Assembly (NCBI RefSeq): GCF_030499575.1
Contig: NZ_JASTLC010000001.1
Span: 930,001-994,000 of the forward strand
Length of the DNA stretch: 64,000 nucleotides
Reading direction: 5' to 3'
Source: Streptomyces sp. DG2A-72
GTDB lineage: Bacteria > Actinomycetota > Actinomycetes > Streptomycetales > Streptomycetaceae
Both the position numbers and the translations under genes were made by a program. This document shows, one piece after another, positions 8,811 to 17,625 of the stretch; the first letter of the stretch is position 1, and every line of letters starts with the position of its first letter. The notes beneath the pieces were generated by a model, which ran no database searches, was not told where the DNA came from, and saw nothing but the letters and a program-made list of their open reading frames with translations.

Positions 8811-10289
8811 ATGACCTCTCCGCTCACCACCCCCACGTCCGACGGACGCTGGACGCCCCGGCTGTGGGGCACCCTGCTGGTGCTCTGCGCCGCGATGTTC
8901 CTGGACGCGCTGGACGTGTCGATGGTCGGCGTCGCCCTGCCGTCCATAGGCGCCGATCTCGGTCTGTCCACCTCGACGCTGCAGTGGATCGTCAGCGGCT
9001 ACATCCTGGGATACGGCGGCCTGCTGCTGCTCGGCGGACGGACCGCCGACCTGCTGGGCCGGCGCCAGGTCTTCCTGGTGGCCCTGGGTGTCTTCGCGCT
9101 CGCCTCGCTGCTCGGCGGGCTCGTAGACTCGGGCCCGCTGCTGATCGCCAGCCGCTTCATCAAGGGCCTGAGCGCGGCGTTCACGGCGCCCGCCGGCCTG
9201 TCGATCATCACCACGACCTTCCCCGAGGGCCCGCTGCGCAACCGGGCCCTGTCCATCTACACCACCTGCGCGGCCACCGGCTTCTCGATGGGCCTGGTGC
9301 TGTCCGGTCTGCTCACCGAGGCCAGTTGGCGCCTGACCATGCTGCTGCCCGCGCCCATCGCCCTGATCGCCCTGATCGCGGGCCTGAAGCTGCTGCCGCG
9401 CAGCGCCCGCGAGAAGGACCACAACGGCTACGACATTCCCGGTGCGGTCCTCGGCACCGCCTCGATGCTGCTGCTGGTCTTCACCGTCGTACAGGCCCCG
9501 GAGGTCGGCTGGGCCTCGGCCCGCACGCTGCTGTCCTTCCTCGCCGTCGCCGTACTGCTCACGGTGTTCGTCCTGGTCGAGCGGCGCTCGCCGGGCCCGC
9601 TGATCCGGCTCGGCGTGCTGCGCTCCGGCATCCAGATCCGCGCCCAGCTCGGCGCGATGTTCTTCTTCGGGTCGTACATCGGCTTCCAGTTCCTGGTCAC
9701 CCTGTACATGCAGTCGCTGCTCGGCTGGTCGGCGCTGCACACAGCGCTCGCCTTCCTGCCCGCGGGCGCGCTGGTGGCGCTGTCCGCGACGAAGATGGGC
9801 TCGATCGTCGACCGGTTCGGCACCCAGCGGCTCCTCCCGGCGGGCTTCGGGCTGATGGTCATCGGGTACGCCCTGTTCCTGCAGGTCGACCTCGACCCCG
9901 TGTACGCCGCCGCGATCCTGCCGTCGATGCTGCTCATCGGCGCGGCCTGCGCGCTGGTCTTCCCGTCGCTCAACATCCAGGCCACCAACGGCGTCGACGA
10001 CCACGAGCAGGGCATGGTCTCCGGGCTGCTCAACACCTCGGTCCAGGTGGGCGGCGCGATCTTCCTGGCCATCGTGACGGCGGTGGTCACCGCGGGCGCG
10101 CCCGACGACGCCACCCCGCAGGCCGTCCTCGACAGCTACCGGCCCGGGTTGGTCGTCGTGACGGGCATCGCCGTCGCCGGGCTGCTGATCACCCTCACCG
10201 GGCTGCGCCCCGCCCGTCGTCCGCGGCAGTCCGTCGTCGTCGCCAAGTCCACGGTGCAGGAACCGGAGCGCGTGTCCGTGCGCGACTAA
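8811..10289 (+). CDS. DHA2-family MFS exporter (EmrB/QacA type)
   Basis: The 492-residue protein has about fourteen membrane helices. The helix-1 motif LDALDVSMVGVALPSIGADL and the following STLQWIVSGYILGYGGLLLLGGRTADLLGRRQVF match the EmrB/QacA group, and a G-rich antiporter motif C lies in TCAATGFSMGLVLSGLL. These are proton-driven exporters of antibiotics or other hydrophobic drugs. The ATG at 8811 has no clear Shine-Dalgarno sequence. Control by the divergent MarR protein is likely from the operator between them. Confidence 0.9.
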   Translation: MTSPLTTPTSDGRWTPRLWGTLLVLCAAMFLDALDVSMVGVALPSIGADLGLSTSTLQWIVSGYILGYGGLLLLGGRTADLLGRRQVFLVALGVFALASLLGGLVDSGPLLIASRFIKGLSAAFTAPAGLSIITTTFPEGPLRNRALSIYTTCAATGFSMGLVLSGLLTEASWRLTMLLPAPIALIALIAGLKLLPRSAREKDHNGYDIPGAVLGTASMLLLVFTVVQAPEVGWASARTLLSFLAVAVLLTVFVLVERRSPGPLIRLGVLRSGIQIRAQLGAMFFFGSYIGFQFLVTLYMQSLLGWSALHTALAFLPAGALVALSATKMGSIVDRFGTQRLLPAGFGLMVIGYALFLQVDLDPVYAAAILPSMLLIGAACALVFPSLNIQATNGVDDHEQGMVSGLLNTSVQVGGAIFLAIVTAVVTAGAPDDATPQAVLDSYRPGLVVVTGIAVAGLLITLTGLRPARRPRQSVVVAKSTVQEPERVSVRD

Positions 10290-10318
10290 GCGCTGTGCCG
10301 CGATGGGCCGTCGATCGT

Positions 10319-10368
10319 CTGCGGCGCCATCGTGGCTGGTCGCGCAGTTCCCCGCGAACCGCAGCCGA
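10319..10368 (-). repeat. dispersed Streptomyces repeat, degenerate short form (copy A)
   Basis: The segment reads GGCGCCATCGTGGCTGGTCG followed by CGCAGTTCCCCGCGAACC. GTGGCTGGTCGCGC and CCCCGCG are the two ends of the longer repeat seen at 14766, 42527 and 54038, in the opposite orientation and without its central hairpin. It follows the exporter gene. Confidence 0.55.
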
Positions 10369-10389
10369 CTTCACCGACCTGCCCCCTGT

Positions 10390-10427
10390 GTGCGCCCGGC
10401 GGAGCCTGCTTGCTCCGCCGGGCGCAC
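10390..10427. terminator. strong hairpin after the exporter gene
   Basis: A perfect 16-base stem (GTGCGCCCGGCGGAGC at 10390-10405 with its complement at 10412-10427) closes a 6-base loop CTGCTT. It lies between the exporter and the DUF6332 gene. There is no T tract, as is usual for Streptomyces terminators. Confidence 0.75.
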
Positions 10428-10445
10428 GCCTGTGACACTGCACGG

Positions 10446-10730
10446 ATGAGCGAATACGGGGGACGGCGCAGTCAGGCGCAGCGGGACGCGATCACCGTCG
10501 AGATCGGATACGCGCTGTTCAGTGCGGCGTTCGTGGCGGCCGTCGTCTTCGGGGCCGTCGCCGGTCCGGCGCTGCTCTTCGAACTGCCCGACACCATGGA
10601 GACGTTGCTGCTGCGCACCGGGCTCGTGCTCGCGCCGGTACTCTTCGTCGCCCGCGTCGTCAGCGTGCTGCTCCGCTTCCGGCAGCCGCCTCAGCCCAGC
10701 CAGCCCGGCCGCACCAGCCCCGACTCGTAG
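10446..10730 (+). CDS. DUF6332 family small membrane protein
   Basis: The 94-residue protein begins MSEYGGRRSQAQRDAITVEIG and has two membrane helices (about 18-42 and 51-72). The QAQRDAITVEIGYALFSAAF stretch and the size match what I know as DUF6332, a Streptomyces family of unknown function. Its last 40 bases overlap the 3' end of the convergent response regulator gene. Confidence 0.75.
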   Translation: MSEYGGRRSQAQRDAITVEIGYALFSAAFVAAVVFGAVAGPALLFELPDTMETLLLRTGLVLAPVLFVARVVSVLLRFRQPPQPSQPGRTSPDS

Positions 10731-11356
10731 GCCAGCACGACGAGTTGGGCCCGGTCCCGAGCGCCCAGCTTCACCATCGTGCGGCTGACGTGGGTCTTCG
10801 CGGTGAGCGGGCTGACGACCAGGCGGCGCGCGATCTCGTCGTTGGACAGGCCGATGCCGACCAGCGCCATCACCTCCCGTTCCCGCTCGGTGAGTTCGCC
10901 AAGGACGTCGGCGGCCGCGGGCTCCTTGGAGCGGGCGGCGAACTCGGCGATCAGGCGGCGCGTCACGCCCGGCGACAGCAGCGCGTCGCCCCCGACCACC
11001 GCCCGTACGGCGCGCAGCAGTTCCTCCGGCTCGGTGTCCTTGACCAGGAAGCCGGAGGCGCCGGAACGGATCGCCTCGAAGACGTACTCGTCGAGCTCGA
11101 AGGTGGTGAGCATGACGACCTTGACGTCCTTCAGCTCGCCTTCGTCGGTGATACGACGGGTCGCGCCCAGTCCGTCGAGCTTGGGCATGCGGATGTCCAT
11201 GAGGACGACATCGGGGCGCAGTTCGCGCACCATGCGCAGCGCCTCCTCGCCGTCGGCGGCCTCCCCGGCGACCTCGATGTCCGGCTGGGCGTCGAGCAGC
11301 GCCTTGAAGCCTGCGCGGACCAGCGACTGGTCGTCGGCGAGCAGTACGCGGATCAC
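10691..11356 (-). CDS. NarL/LuxR-type response regulator
   Basis: The 221-residue protein has a receiver domain (1-120) with acidic pair D8/D9, phospho-acceptor D54 in VLMDIRMP and the conserved lysine in GFLVKDTEPEEL. A LuxR-type helix-turn-helix follows (about 150-215, LTEREREVMALVGIGLSNDEIARRL). It is translated by a 4-base overlap (ATGA) with the histidine kinase upstream. Target genes are not evident; neighbours on both sides have their own regulators. Confidence 0.95.
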   Translation of the reverse strand: MIRVLLADDQSLVRAGFKALLDAQPDIEVAGEAADGEEALRMVRELRPDVVLMDIRMPKLDGLGATRRITDEGELKDVKVVMLTTFELDEYVFEAIRSGASGFLVKDTEPEELLRAVRAVVGGDALLSPGVTRRLIAEFAARSKEPAAADVLGELTEREREVMALVGIGLSNDEIARRLVVSPLTAKTHVSRTMVKLGARDRAQLVVLAYESGLVRPGWLG

Positions 11357-12603
11357 CGGTCGTCCTCCTTGGCATTGAGCGGCAGTACCGCCAGCACGCG
11401 GAATCCGCCGTCGTCGCGCGGTCCCGCCTCGATCGTGCCACCGAGGGCCGCGGCCCGCTCCCGCATTCCGGCCAGTCCATTGCCGCTGCCGCCCGCGTCG
11501 GCGCCGGTCGCGGGCCCGTCGTCGTCGATCCGCAGCCGTAGCGCCCCGCCCTCGTGATCGAGGTGCACGCGCGCGTGCCGCGAGCCCGAGTGCCGTACGA
11601 CATTGGTCAGGGCCTCCTGGACGATACGGAACGCCGCGAGGTCCGCGCCGGGCGGCAGCGGCGGGGACTCGCCCTCGACCGCGACGGTAAGGCCCGCGCT
11701 CGCCGCCTGCTCCACCAGTTCGGGCAGCCGGTCGAGGCCGGGTGCGGGCGCGCGCGGCGCGGCACCCGGCGTGCGGAGCGTGTCGAGGACCTGGCGGACC
11801 TCGCCGAGCGCCTCCTTGCTGGCGGCCTTGATCGTGCTGAGCGCCGTGCGCGCCTGTTCGGGGTCGGAGTCGAGGAGCGCGAGACCGACGCCCGCCTGGA
11901 CATTGATGACCGAGATGCTGTGCGCGAGGACGTCGTGCAGCTCACGCGCGATCCGCAGCCGCTCCTCGTCGGCACGCCGCTTGGCCGCCTGGGCGCGCTC
12001 GGCCCGCTCCCGGGCCCACTGCTCCCTCCGGACCTTGACCAGCTCGGCCAGCGCCACGATGGCGACCACCCAGGCGGCGACCACGCCTTCCGTCCCCCAG
12101 GGCTGAGGCCCGTCCCCGGACGGCGGCAGCCAGCGGTACAGCCAGTGCGCGATCAGCACATGCCCGATCCACAGCATCCCCACGGCCGCCCACGCGGCCC
12201 GCCGATGCCCGGAGACGATGGCGCTGAAGCAGGCCAGGGCCACGGCGAGGAAGATCGGCCCGTACGGGTACCCGGCGCCGAAGTAGCCCATCGCGGCCGT
12301 CGCCGTGCCGAAGACCACGGCGACCGGATACCGCTGCCGCCACAGCAACTGGACGCAGGCCGCGACCAGCAGCGCCCGCGCGAAGGGGTCCAGCGCCGCA
12401 CGCTCGCCGGCCTGCGCCTCAGCCGCGAAGCCCGAGCCGACCAGCACGAACACGGTGAGCGCCGCGGTGGAACGCCAGGGCCACCGCGCGCCCCGCTCCT
12501 CGTCGTCCCAGCGGTGCGCCCACGGCGGCCCGTACCGCCACCACGGCGGCGCGCCTCCACCGCGTACCCGAAGCCTGTCCATGTCCGCAACGCTAGACGC
12601 CAC
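11353..12603 (-). CDS. sensor histidine kinase (HisKA_3 type)
   Basis: The 416-residue protein has about five membrane helices (about 45-190), then a HisKA_3 dimerisation domain with phospho-acceptor H223 in ELHDVLAHSISVINVQAG, and a HATPase with FRIVQEALTNVVRHS and GNGLAGMRERAAALGG. There is almost no extracellular domain, so the signal is probably sensed in the membrane. The GTG at 12603 and the ATG at 12582 (MDRLRVRG) are both possible starts; residue numbers use the former. It overlaps the response regulator by four bases. Confidence 0.92.
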   Translation of the reverse strand: MASSVADMDRLRVRGGGAPPWWRYGPPWAHRWDDEERGARWPWRSTAALTVFVLVGSGFAAEAQAGERAALDPFARALLVAACVQLLWRQRYPVAVVFGTATAAMGYFGAGYPYGPIFLAVALACFSAIVSGHRRAAWAAVGMLWIGHVLIAHWLYRWLPPSGDGPQPWGTEGVVAAWVVAIVALAELVKVRREQWARERAERAQAAKRRADEERLRIARELHDVLAHSISVINVQAGVGLALLDSDPEQARTALSTIKAASKEALGEVRQVLDTLRTPGAAPRAPAPGLDRLPELVEQAASAGLTVAVEGESPPLPPGADLAAFRIVQEALTNVVRHSGSRHARVHLDHEGGALRLRIDDDGPATGADAGGSGNGLAGMRERAAALGGTIEAGPRDDGGFRVLAVLPLNAKEDDR

Positions 12604-12635
12604 GGGCGACCTGCGACGTCAGCCGGACGGGGTGA

Positions 12636-13870
12636 TCACACATACTCCCCGCGAAGTACGTCCTCCTCCCTCTTCTCCTCCCGCACCCGCAGCCGGCGCA
12701 GCCGCCTCGGCGCCACCAATTCGCCCGCCCCGCCAGCCGCGTGGTCACCGGCAGCAGCACGACCCGGATGAGGGTGGCGTCGACGAGGATCGTCAGGGCG
12801 GTCCCGATGCCCAGCTCCTTGAGGAACACGACGCCTCCGGTGGCGTACGACAGGAACGACAGCGCCAGGATCCCGGCCGCGGCGGTGACCAGCGGTGCGC
12901 TGCGCCGGATGCCCTCGCCGACGGCCTGCTCGGTGTCGCCGGTGCGGTCGTGTTCCTCCTTGATGCGCGCGAGCAGGAACACCTCGTAGTCCATGGACAG
13001 CCCGTACGCCACGCAGAACATCAGCACCGGGACGCTCGGCTCGATCGAGCCCGTCGGGGTGAAGCCGAGGAGCCCGGACAGATGCCCCTCCTGGAAGACC
13101 CACACCAGACAGCCGAACATCACCGACAGGCTGAGCAGATTCAGCACGGTCGCTTTCGCGGGCAGCAGCACGCTCCCGGTCATCAGGAAGAGGATCACGT
13201 ACGTCGCCACCAGCACGATCCCGATCGCGAGCGGGAGCCGGTCGAGCAGCGTGGAGCGGAAGTCGGTCATCTCGCCCGGGTAGCCGCCGACCAGGGCGGG
13301 AGCGGGGGCCGGGGTGTCCCTGACGCGTTCGACGAAGGCGAGGACGTCGCCGTACATGGCCTGCTGGGTGGGTACGACGGCCACGCGCACGCTTCCGTCG
13401 GGTGCCCTCAGCCGGTCCTGGCCGGCGGGTGCGGTGCGCACTCCCTCGCGGTAGGTCCCTTCGGGTGCGTCGACCTGGAACACGCCCGGGAGACGGGAGA
13501 GTTCGGCGGCGTACGCGCGCGTGTCGGCCGGTTTGCCGAGGACGACCTGGACGGTGTCCGTGGGTTCGGCGGCGAACTCGCGGTGCACGATCTCGGAGGC
13601 GGTGCGCGAGGACGTGCCCTCGGGGAGCGTGCGCTCGTCGGGGAGACCGAAGCGCAGGCCGAGCAGGGGCGAGGCGGCGACGAGCAGGATCGTGAGCACG
13701 CCGGCGCCGGCGAGGAACGGGCGGCGCATGGCGGCGCGAGCCGCGCGGTGCCAGAAGCCGGATGCGGGTGCGGGTGCGGGTGCGGCGGGACGCTCCACGC
13801 GGGGGCCCCAGCGGCCGAGCGCGGCAGGCAGAAGGAGCACGGCTCCGGCCACCGCGATGAGGCTGGAAGA
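12636..13870 (-). pseudogene. MMPL-family transporter, C-terminal half only, frameshifted
   Basis: What remains matches the second half of an RND/MMPL transporter: LIAVAGAVLLLPAALGRWG (end of the first membrane block), a periplasmic loop (VQVVLGKPADTRAYAAELSR), the membrane block with CVAYGLSMDYEVFLLARIKEEHDRTGDTE, and VDATLIRVVLLPVTTRLAGRANWW. MMPL proteins are about 700-750 residues; the first roughly 300 are gone. Near 12713 one base is missing in NWW(A)PRRLRRLRVREEK; restoring it gives an expected basic C-terminus and a stop at 12636. Without it the frame runs on to 12593. The gene is head-to-head with a damaged BTAD regulator. It cannot make a working pump. Confidence 0.8.
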
Positions 13871-13906
13871 TCCACTGGAAGACGGGGTGCGCGTCAGGCT
13901 CGACGC

Positions 13907-14726
13907 ATGGGGACAACGGGGACTGCGCGGGCCCGCACACGGCGACGACGGCGGCTTCACCCGCCCTGCGCTGCGAACTGCTCGGCCCACTGCGCGCGTT
14001 GCGCGACGGCGTGGAGATCCCGCTCGGCCCACCGAAGCAACGCGCGGTGCTCGCCGTCCTGTTGCTCCAGGAGGGGCGGCCCTTGTCGTACGACGGCCTG
14101 GTCGAGGCCGTGTGGGGCGGGGCGCCGCCGGTGCATGTGCGCAACCTGGTGCAGAAGTACGTCTCCGGGCTGCGCCGCGCGCTCGGAGACGGGCCGGAGC
14201 TGTCGTGGACCGGCACCGGATATCTGCTCACCGGAGCAGAGGCTGACGACCTGTGCGAACGACGCCGCCTGGTGGTCCAGGCCCTGGCGGCACGGGACGC
14301 GGGCGAGCTGCGGCAGGCGGGTGAACTGGCCCGACGTGCCGAGGAGTTGTGGCGCGGCGATTTCGCCGAGGGCCTGCAGGCGCCCCACCTTGCGGCGCAG
14401 CGACTGCGCTGGGCCGAGAAACGGCTCACCGTCCTCGAAGCCCGGCTCGCCGGAGCGATCGAACTCGGCCAGTCCTTCGAGTACGTCCACGAACTCGTCC
14501 GGCTCGTGGCGGCGCACCCCGTGCGCGAGCGCCTCGTCGAGCTGCTGATGCCGGCGCTGTGCCGCACCGGCCGGCCGACGGACGCGCTCACCGCATACGA
14601 GGCCGCGCGCAGCGGCTCGCCGAGGCGATGGTCGCGGATCCGGGGCCCGCGCTGCGGTCGCTGCATGAGCGGATCCTGCGCCAGGACTCGGAGTTGCTGC
14701 CGGTGCCGGTGGTTGCGGTGCGGTAG
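13907..14726 (+). pseudogene. BTAD (AfsR/SARP-like) regulator, frameshifted
   Basis: From 13963 the frame reads LRCELLGPLRALRDGVEIPL, then PPKQRAVLAVLLLQEGRPLS and YDGLVEAVWG, the OmpR-like winged helix of SARP/AfsR regulators, followed by the BTAD helices to ALTAYEAAR. Two shifts break it. The only upstream ATG (13907) joins the frame if one G is restored in ATGGGGAC. Near 14610 the frame must change for the typical ending RLAEAMVADPGPALRSLHER to reach the stop at 14724-14726. As read, the longest possible product starts at TTG 13999 and lacks the N-terminus. SARPs usually activate antibiotic clusters; none is seen here. Either decay or assembly error in G runs. Confidence 0.7.
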
Positions 14727-14765
14727 GGCTGCTAAGGCCCTGGTGAATTGGGCTGCGGTTCAGCA

Positions 14766-14830
14766 GCGCCCCCGAAGGGGCGCGGGGCTGTATCTATATG
14801 CGGCTCCGCCGCGTGGGCGCGGCCAGCCAC
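14766..14830 (+). repeat. dispersed Streptomyces repeat (copy B)
   Basis: The segment starts GCGCCCCCGAAGGGGCGCGG, continues GGCTGTATCTATATGCGGCT, then CCGCCGCGTGGGCGCGGCCAG. It is nearly the same as 42527-42591 and 54038-54091. It can fold into a first hairpin (GCGCCCC-GAA-GGGGCGC) and a second around GCGGCTCCGCCGC. It lies 40 bases after the BTAD stop and may end transcription. Confidence 0.8.
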
Positions 14831-14858
14831 AACGTACCCGCAGACGACCGGCGACCTC

Positions 14859-15596
14859 TCACCGCACTTCCCGCGGAGCGCTCCGCACGGTTGCCCTGCC
14901 CTTTTGCGGATACACCAGGCCCACGCCATGGGCGAGTTGAGCCACCGCATGCCGGAAGAACGTCTCGCGGTCCTCCACGACCCGGTTGAAATGACCGAAC
15001 AGCTCGAAGCCGATCAGCCCGTACAGCTGCGCCCAGGCCGCGACGAGTGCGTTGACCGTCTCGGGCGGCAGGTCGGGCGCGTGGTCGGCCGTCATCCGTT
15101 CGGCCTCGGGGCGCAGTTCGGCGGGCAGCGGCGGCTTGGCGAGGCCGAGGCCCTGGTAGGCGTCGCGGACGATCCCGATGAAGACGAGGGCGACCCGGGA
15201 GGCTGCGGGGACGGTGTCGTCGGGCGCGGTGTAGCCGGGGACCGGCGAACCGTAGATCAGCGCGTACTCGTGCGGATGCCCCAGCGCCCACGCGCGTACC
15301 GCCTCGCACACCGTGACCCAGCGCTGTGCGGGCCCGGCGTCCGCGGCCTTCTCGTGCGCCGCCTCCGCGCTCTGGCCCATGGAGTTGTAGGCGTCGATGA
15401 TGAGGGCGGTGAGCAGGTCGTCGCGGCTCGGGAAGTAGCGGTAGAGCGCGGAGGAGGCCATGCCGAGTTCGCGGGCCACTGCGCGCAGCGAGAGCTTGGC
15501 GGCGCCTTCGGCCGCGAGCTGTCTGCGCGCCTCGTCCTTGATGGCGGCGGTGACCTCGATCCTGGCTCGGGCGCGGGCTCCTTGTGCGGTCCTCAT
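14859..15596 (-). CDS. TetR family regulator
   Basis: The 245-residue protein starts MRTAQGARARARIEVTAAIK. The HTH lies about residues 18-60 (KLSLRAVARELGMASSALYRYFPSRDDLL), followed by a TetR_C ligand domain ending near LGLVYPQKGRATV. It is divergent from a deazaflavin-dependent reductase gene across 209 bases that contain repeated GAGCAGYRC motifs, its likely operators. A start at 15596 matches the usual short arm before the HTH; upstream in-frame codons would run into the repeats. Confidence 0.88.
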   Translation of the reverse strand: MRTAQGARARARIEVTAAIKDEARRQLAAEGAAKLSLRAVARELGMASSALYRYFPSRDDLLTALIIDAYNSMGQSAEAAHEKAADAGPAQRWVTVCEAVRAWALGHPHEYALIYGSPVPGYTAPDDTVPAASRVALVFIGIVRDAYQGLGLAKPPLPAELRPEAERMTADHAPDLPPETVNALVAAWAQLYGLIGFELFGHFNRVVEDRETFFRHAVAQLAHGVGLVYPQKGRATVRSAPREVR

Positions 15597-15620
15597 ACGA
15601 AGAAGTGTTCCATGTTTTCG

Positions 15621-15742
15621 GAGCAGTGCACACAAACAAGAGCGGGGAACGCAGAAAAGAGCAGTACACGCAAAAGAGAGCAGTGCTCTTGCTTTGGATC
15701 ACCGATCTCGGGCAGACTTCGAGAGAAGCGAGAGCAGCGCTC
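15621..15742. promoter_or_regulatory. four GAGCAG-type motifs, probable TetR operators
   Basis: GAGCAGTGCAC at 15621, GAGCAGTACAC at 15658, GAGCAGTGCTC at 15678-15688 and GAGCAGCGCTC at 15732-15742 lie between the TetR start and the reductase start. The third extends to the palindrome AGAGCA-G-TGCTCT and the fourth is GAGC-AGC-GCTC. Repetition of a part-palindrome next to a TetR gene suggests operators for that protein. Confidence 0.5.
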
Positions 15743-15753
15743 ACAAACACGAT

Positions 15754-15777
15754 CGGCGCTCGCGCAAGCGAGCGCCG
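15754..15777. promoter_or_regulatory. hairpin in the leader of the reductase gene
   Basis: A perfect 10-base stem CGGCGCTCGC (15754-15763) with GCGAGCGCCG (15768-15777) closes a GCAA loop, 29 bases before the ATG at 15806. GCAA is a stable tetraloop. It may shape the mRNA leader or be part of the operator region. Confidence 0.45.
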
Positions 15778-15805
15778 CTCTCCCGCCAAGTCCCTGGGGG
15801 CCCAG

Positions 15806-16261
15806 ATGTCCACGTCCACCCACGTCCAGAAGCCCGGCTGGTTCACCATCAACGTCTTCAACCGCTCCGTGGCCTGGATGACGCGCCGCGGGCTCAGCGT
15901 CTGGGGCTCCCGGGTCCTCGCCGTCCGTGGCCGCAAGAGCGGCGAGTGGCGCACGACACCGGTCAACCTGCTCACCGTGGACGGCGCGCAGTACCTCGTC
16001 GCACCCCGCGGCCACGTCCAGTGGACGCACAACATGCGGGCCGCGGGCGGCGGTGAGCTGCGGCTCGGCAAGAACGTGGAGACGTTCACCGCGACCGAGG
16101 TCGCCGACGACGACAAGCCCCCGCTGCTGCGCGCCTACATCAAGCGCTGGAAGGCCGAGGTCGGTGTGTTCTTCAAGGGCGTCGGCCCGGACTCGTCCGA
16201 CGAGGAGCTGAGGCGCACCGCCCCCGACCACCCGGTGTTCCGGATCACGGTCAAGAGCTGA
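15806..16261 (+). CDS. deazaflavin-dependent nitroreductase family protein
   Basis: The 151-residue protein has the Ddn-like split-barrel fold: FNRSVAWMTRRGLSVWGSRVLAVRGRKSGEWRTTPVNLLTVDGAQYLVAPRGHVQWTHNMRAAG. The RGRKSGEWRTTPVNLL part is the typical F420-contact strand pair. Such proteins reduce or bind compounds with F420 as cofactor. Divergence from a TetR regulator suggests induction by a small molecule. The substrate is unknown. Its last 11 bases overlap the convergent flavoprotein gene. Confidence 0.85.
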   Translation: MSTSTHVQKPGWFTINVFNRSVAWMTRRGLSVWGSRVLAVRGRKSGEWRTTPVNLLTVDGAQYLVAPRGHVQWTHNMRAAGGGELRLGKNVETFTATEVADDDKPPLLRAYIKRWKAEVGVFFKGVGPDSSDEELRRTAPDHPVFRITVKS

Positions 16262-17492
16262 CCTCGCCGGCCTCGCCGCCGACGGGCCGGCGGTCCAGCG
16301 CGGTCAGGGCGCGCTGGGCCATCGGATGCGAGCGGACGATCTCGCCCAGCGAGGTCGCCCCGCGCGTGATGTCCGTGAACGCCTTCCAGGCGGGCCGAAA
16401 GCCGGTCAGCGCCGCGTGGAAGAGACCGGGGCGCCGCTCGAACACGGTCAGCAGCCGCTTGCCGACCGCCATCTCCACGCCCAGCCCCGCCTTGATGGCG
16501 AAGGCGTAGTTCAGGGCCTGGCGCCGGGTGTCCACCGCGTCGTTCGCCTCGGCGATCCGCACCGCCCACTCCCCCGCGAGCCGCCCCGACCGCAGCGCGA
16601 ACGAGATGCCCTCGCGCGTCCACGGCTCCAGCAGCCCCGCCGCGTCCCCGCACACCAGCACCCGCCCGCGCGACAGGGGCGAGTCGTCGGCGCGGCAGCG
16701 CGTCAAGTGGCCGGAGGAGATGCTCGGTTCGAATCCGGCGAGCCCGAGCCGCCCGACGAAGTCCTCCAGGTACCGCTTCGTCGCCGCGCCCTCACCCCGC
16801 GCCGAGATGACCCCGACGGTCAGCGTGTCCCCCTTGGGAAACACCCACCCGTAACTGCCGGGCAGGGGCCCCCAGTCGAGGAGTACCCGCCCCTTCCAGT
16901 CCTCGGCGACGGTCTCCGGCACCGGGATCTCCGCCTCCAGGCCCAGATCCACCTGGCCGAGCTTCACGCCGACGTGCGCCCCTATGCGGCTGGCGCTGCC
17001 GTCGGCCCCCACCACCGCCCGCGCGAGCAGCGTCTCGCCGCCCTGCAGGACGACGGCGACCGTGCGCCGGTCCGGCACCGCCGACCCGTGCTGCTCGACC
17101 CGCGCCACCGTGACGCCCGTACGCAGCTCGGCGCCCGCCTTCTGCGCGTGCTCGACGAGCTGCTGGTCGAACTCGGAGCGGTTGATCAGGCCGAACAGCA
17201 TCTGCTTGGAGCGGCGTGTACGCGTGAAGCGTCCGTTGCTGGAGAACGTGACCGCGTGCACCCGGTCCCGCAGCGGCAGCTCGAAGCCGGGCGGCAGGGA
17301 GTCGCGCGAGGGGCCGATGATCCCGCCGCCGCATGTCTTGTAGCGCGGCAGTTCGGCCTTCTCCAGCAACAGGACGCGGCGTCCCGCGACCGCCGCCGCG
17401 TACGCGGCCGAGGCCCCCGCGGGTCCCGCGCCCACCACGACGACGTCCCACACCTGCCGCACGTCGTCCGCCGAAGAGTTCTCGCTGCTCAC
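16251..17492 (-). CDS. geranylgeranyl reductase-family FAD-dependent oxidoreductase
   Basis: The 413-residue protein has an N-terminal FAD Rossmann motif VVVVGAGPAGASAAYAAAVAGRRVLLLEK (about 17-45), then KTCGGGIIGPSRDSLP, a motif of the geranylgeranyl reductase group, and the second FAD motif RVLVCGDAAGLLEPWTREGISFALRSGRLA. Members hydrogenate isoprenoid chains, for example in menaquinone or polar lipids. No prenyl-synthesis gene is next to it, so the substrate is open. The ATG at 17492 gives a short acidic arm before the FAD motif. Confidence 0.88.
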   Translation of the reverse strand: MSSENSSADDVRQVWDVVVVGAGPAGASAAYAAAVAGRRVLLLEKAELPRYKTCGGGIIGPSRDSLPPGFELPLRDRVHAVTFSSNGRFTRTRRSKQMLFGLINRSEFDQQLVEHAQKAGAELRTGVTVARVEQHGSAVPDRRTVAVVLQGGETLLARAVVGADGSASRIGAHVGVKLGQVDLGLEAEIPVPETVAEDWKGRVLLDWGPLPGSYGWVFPKGDTLTVGVISARGEGAATKRYLEDFVGRLGLAGFEPSISSGHLTRCRADDSPLSRGRVLVCGDAAGLLEPWTREGISFALRSGRLAGEWAVRIAEANDAVDTRRQALNYAFAIKAGLGVEMAVGKRLLTVFERRPGLFHAALTGFRPAWKAFTDITRGATSLGEIVRSHPMAQRALTALDRRPVGGEAGEVSS

Positions 17493-17625
17493 GATGGTCT
17501 ACTGCTCCCGATCAAGCCGCTGCCGCACCTGTCTCCCGCATCCTACGGCGGCCGTCGCCCGAGGCCGCTGTGGGAGGATCACAACACTTACTCGTCACAA
17601 CGTCGCACCCACAAGGAGCGTGCCC

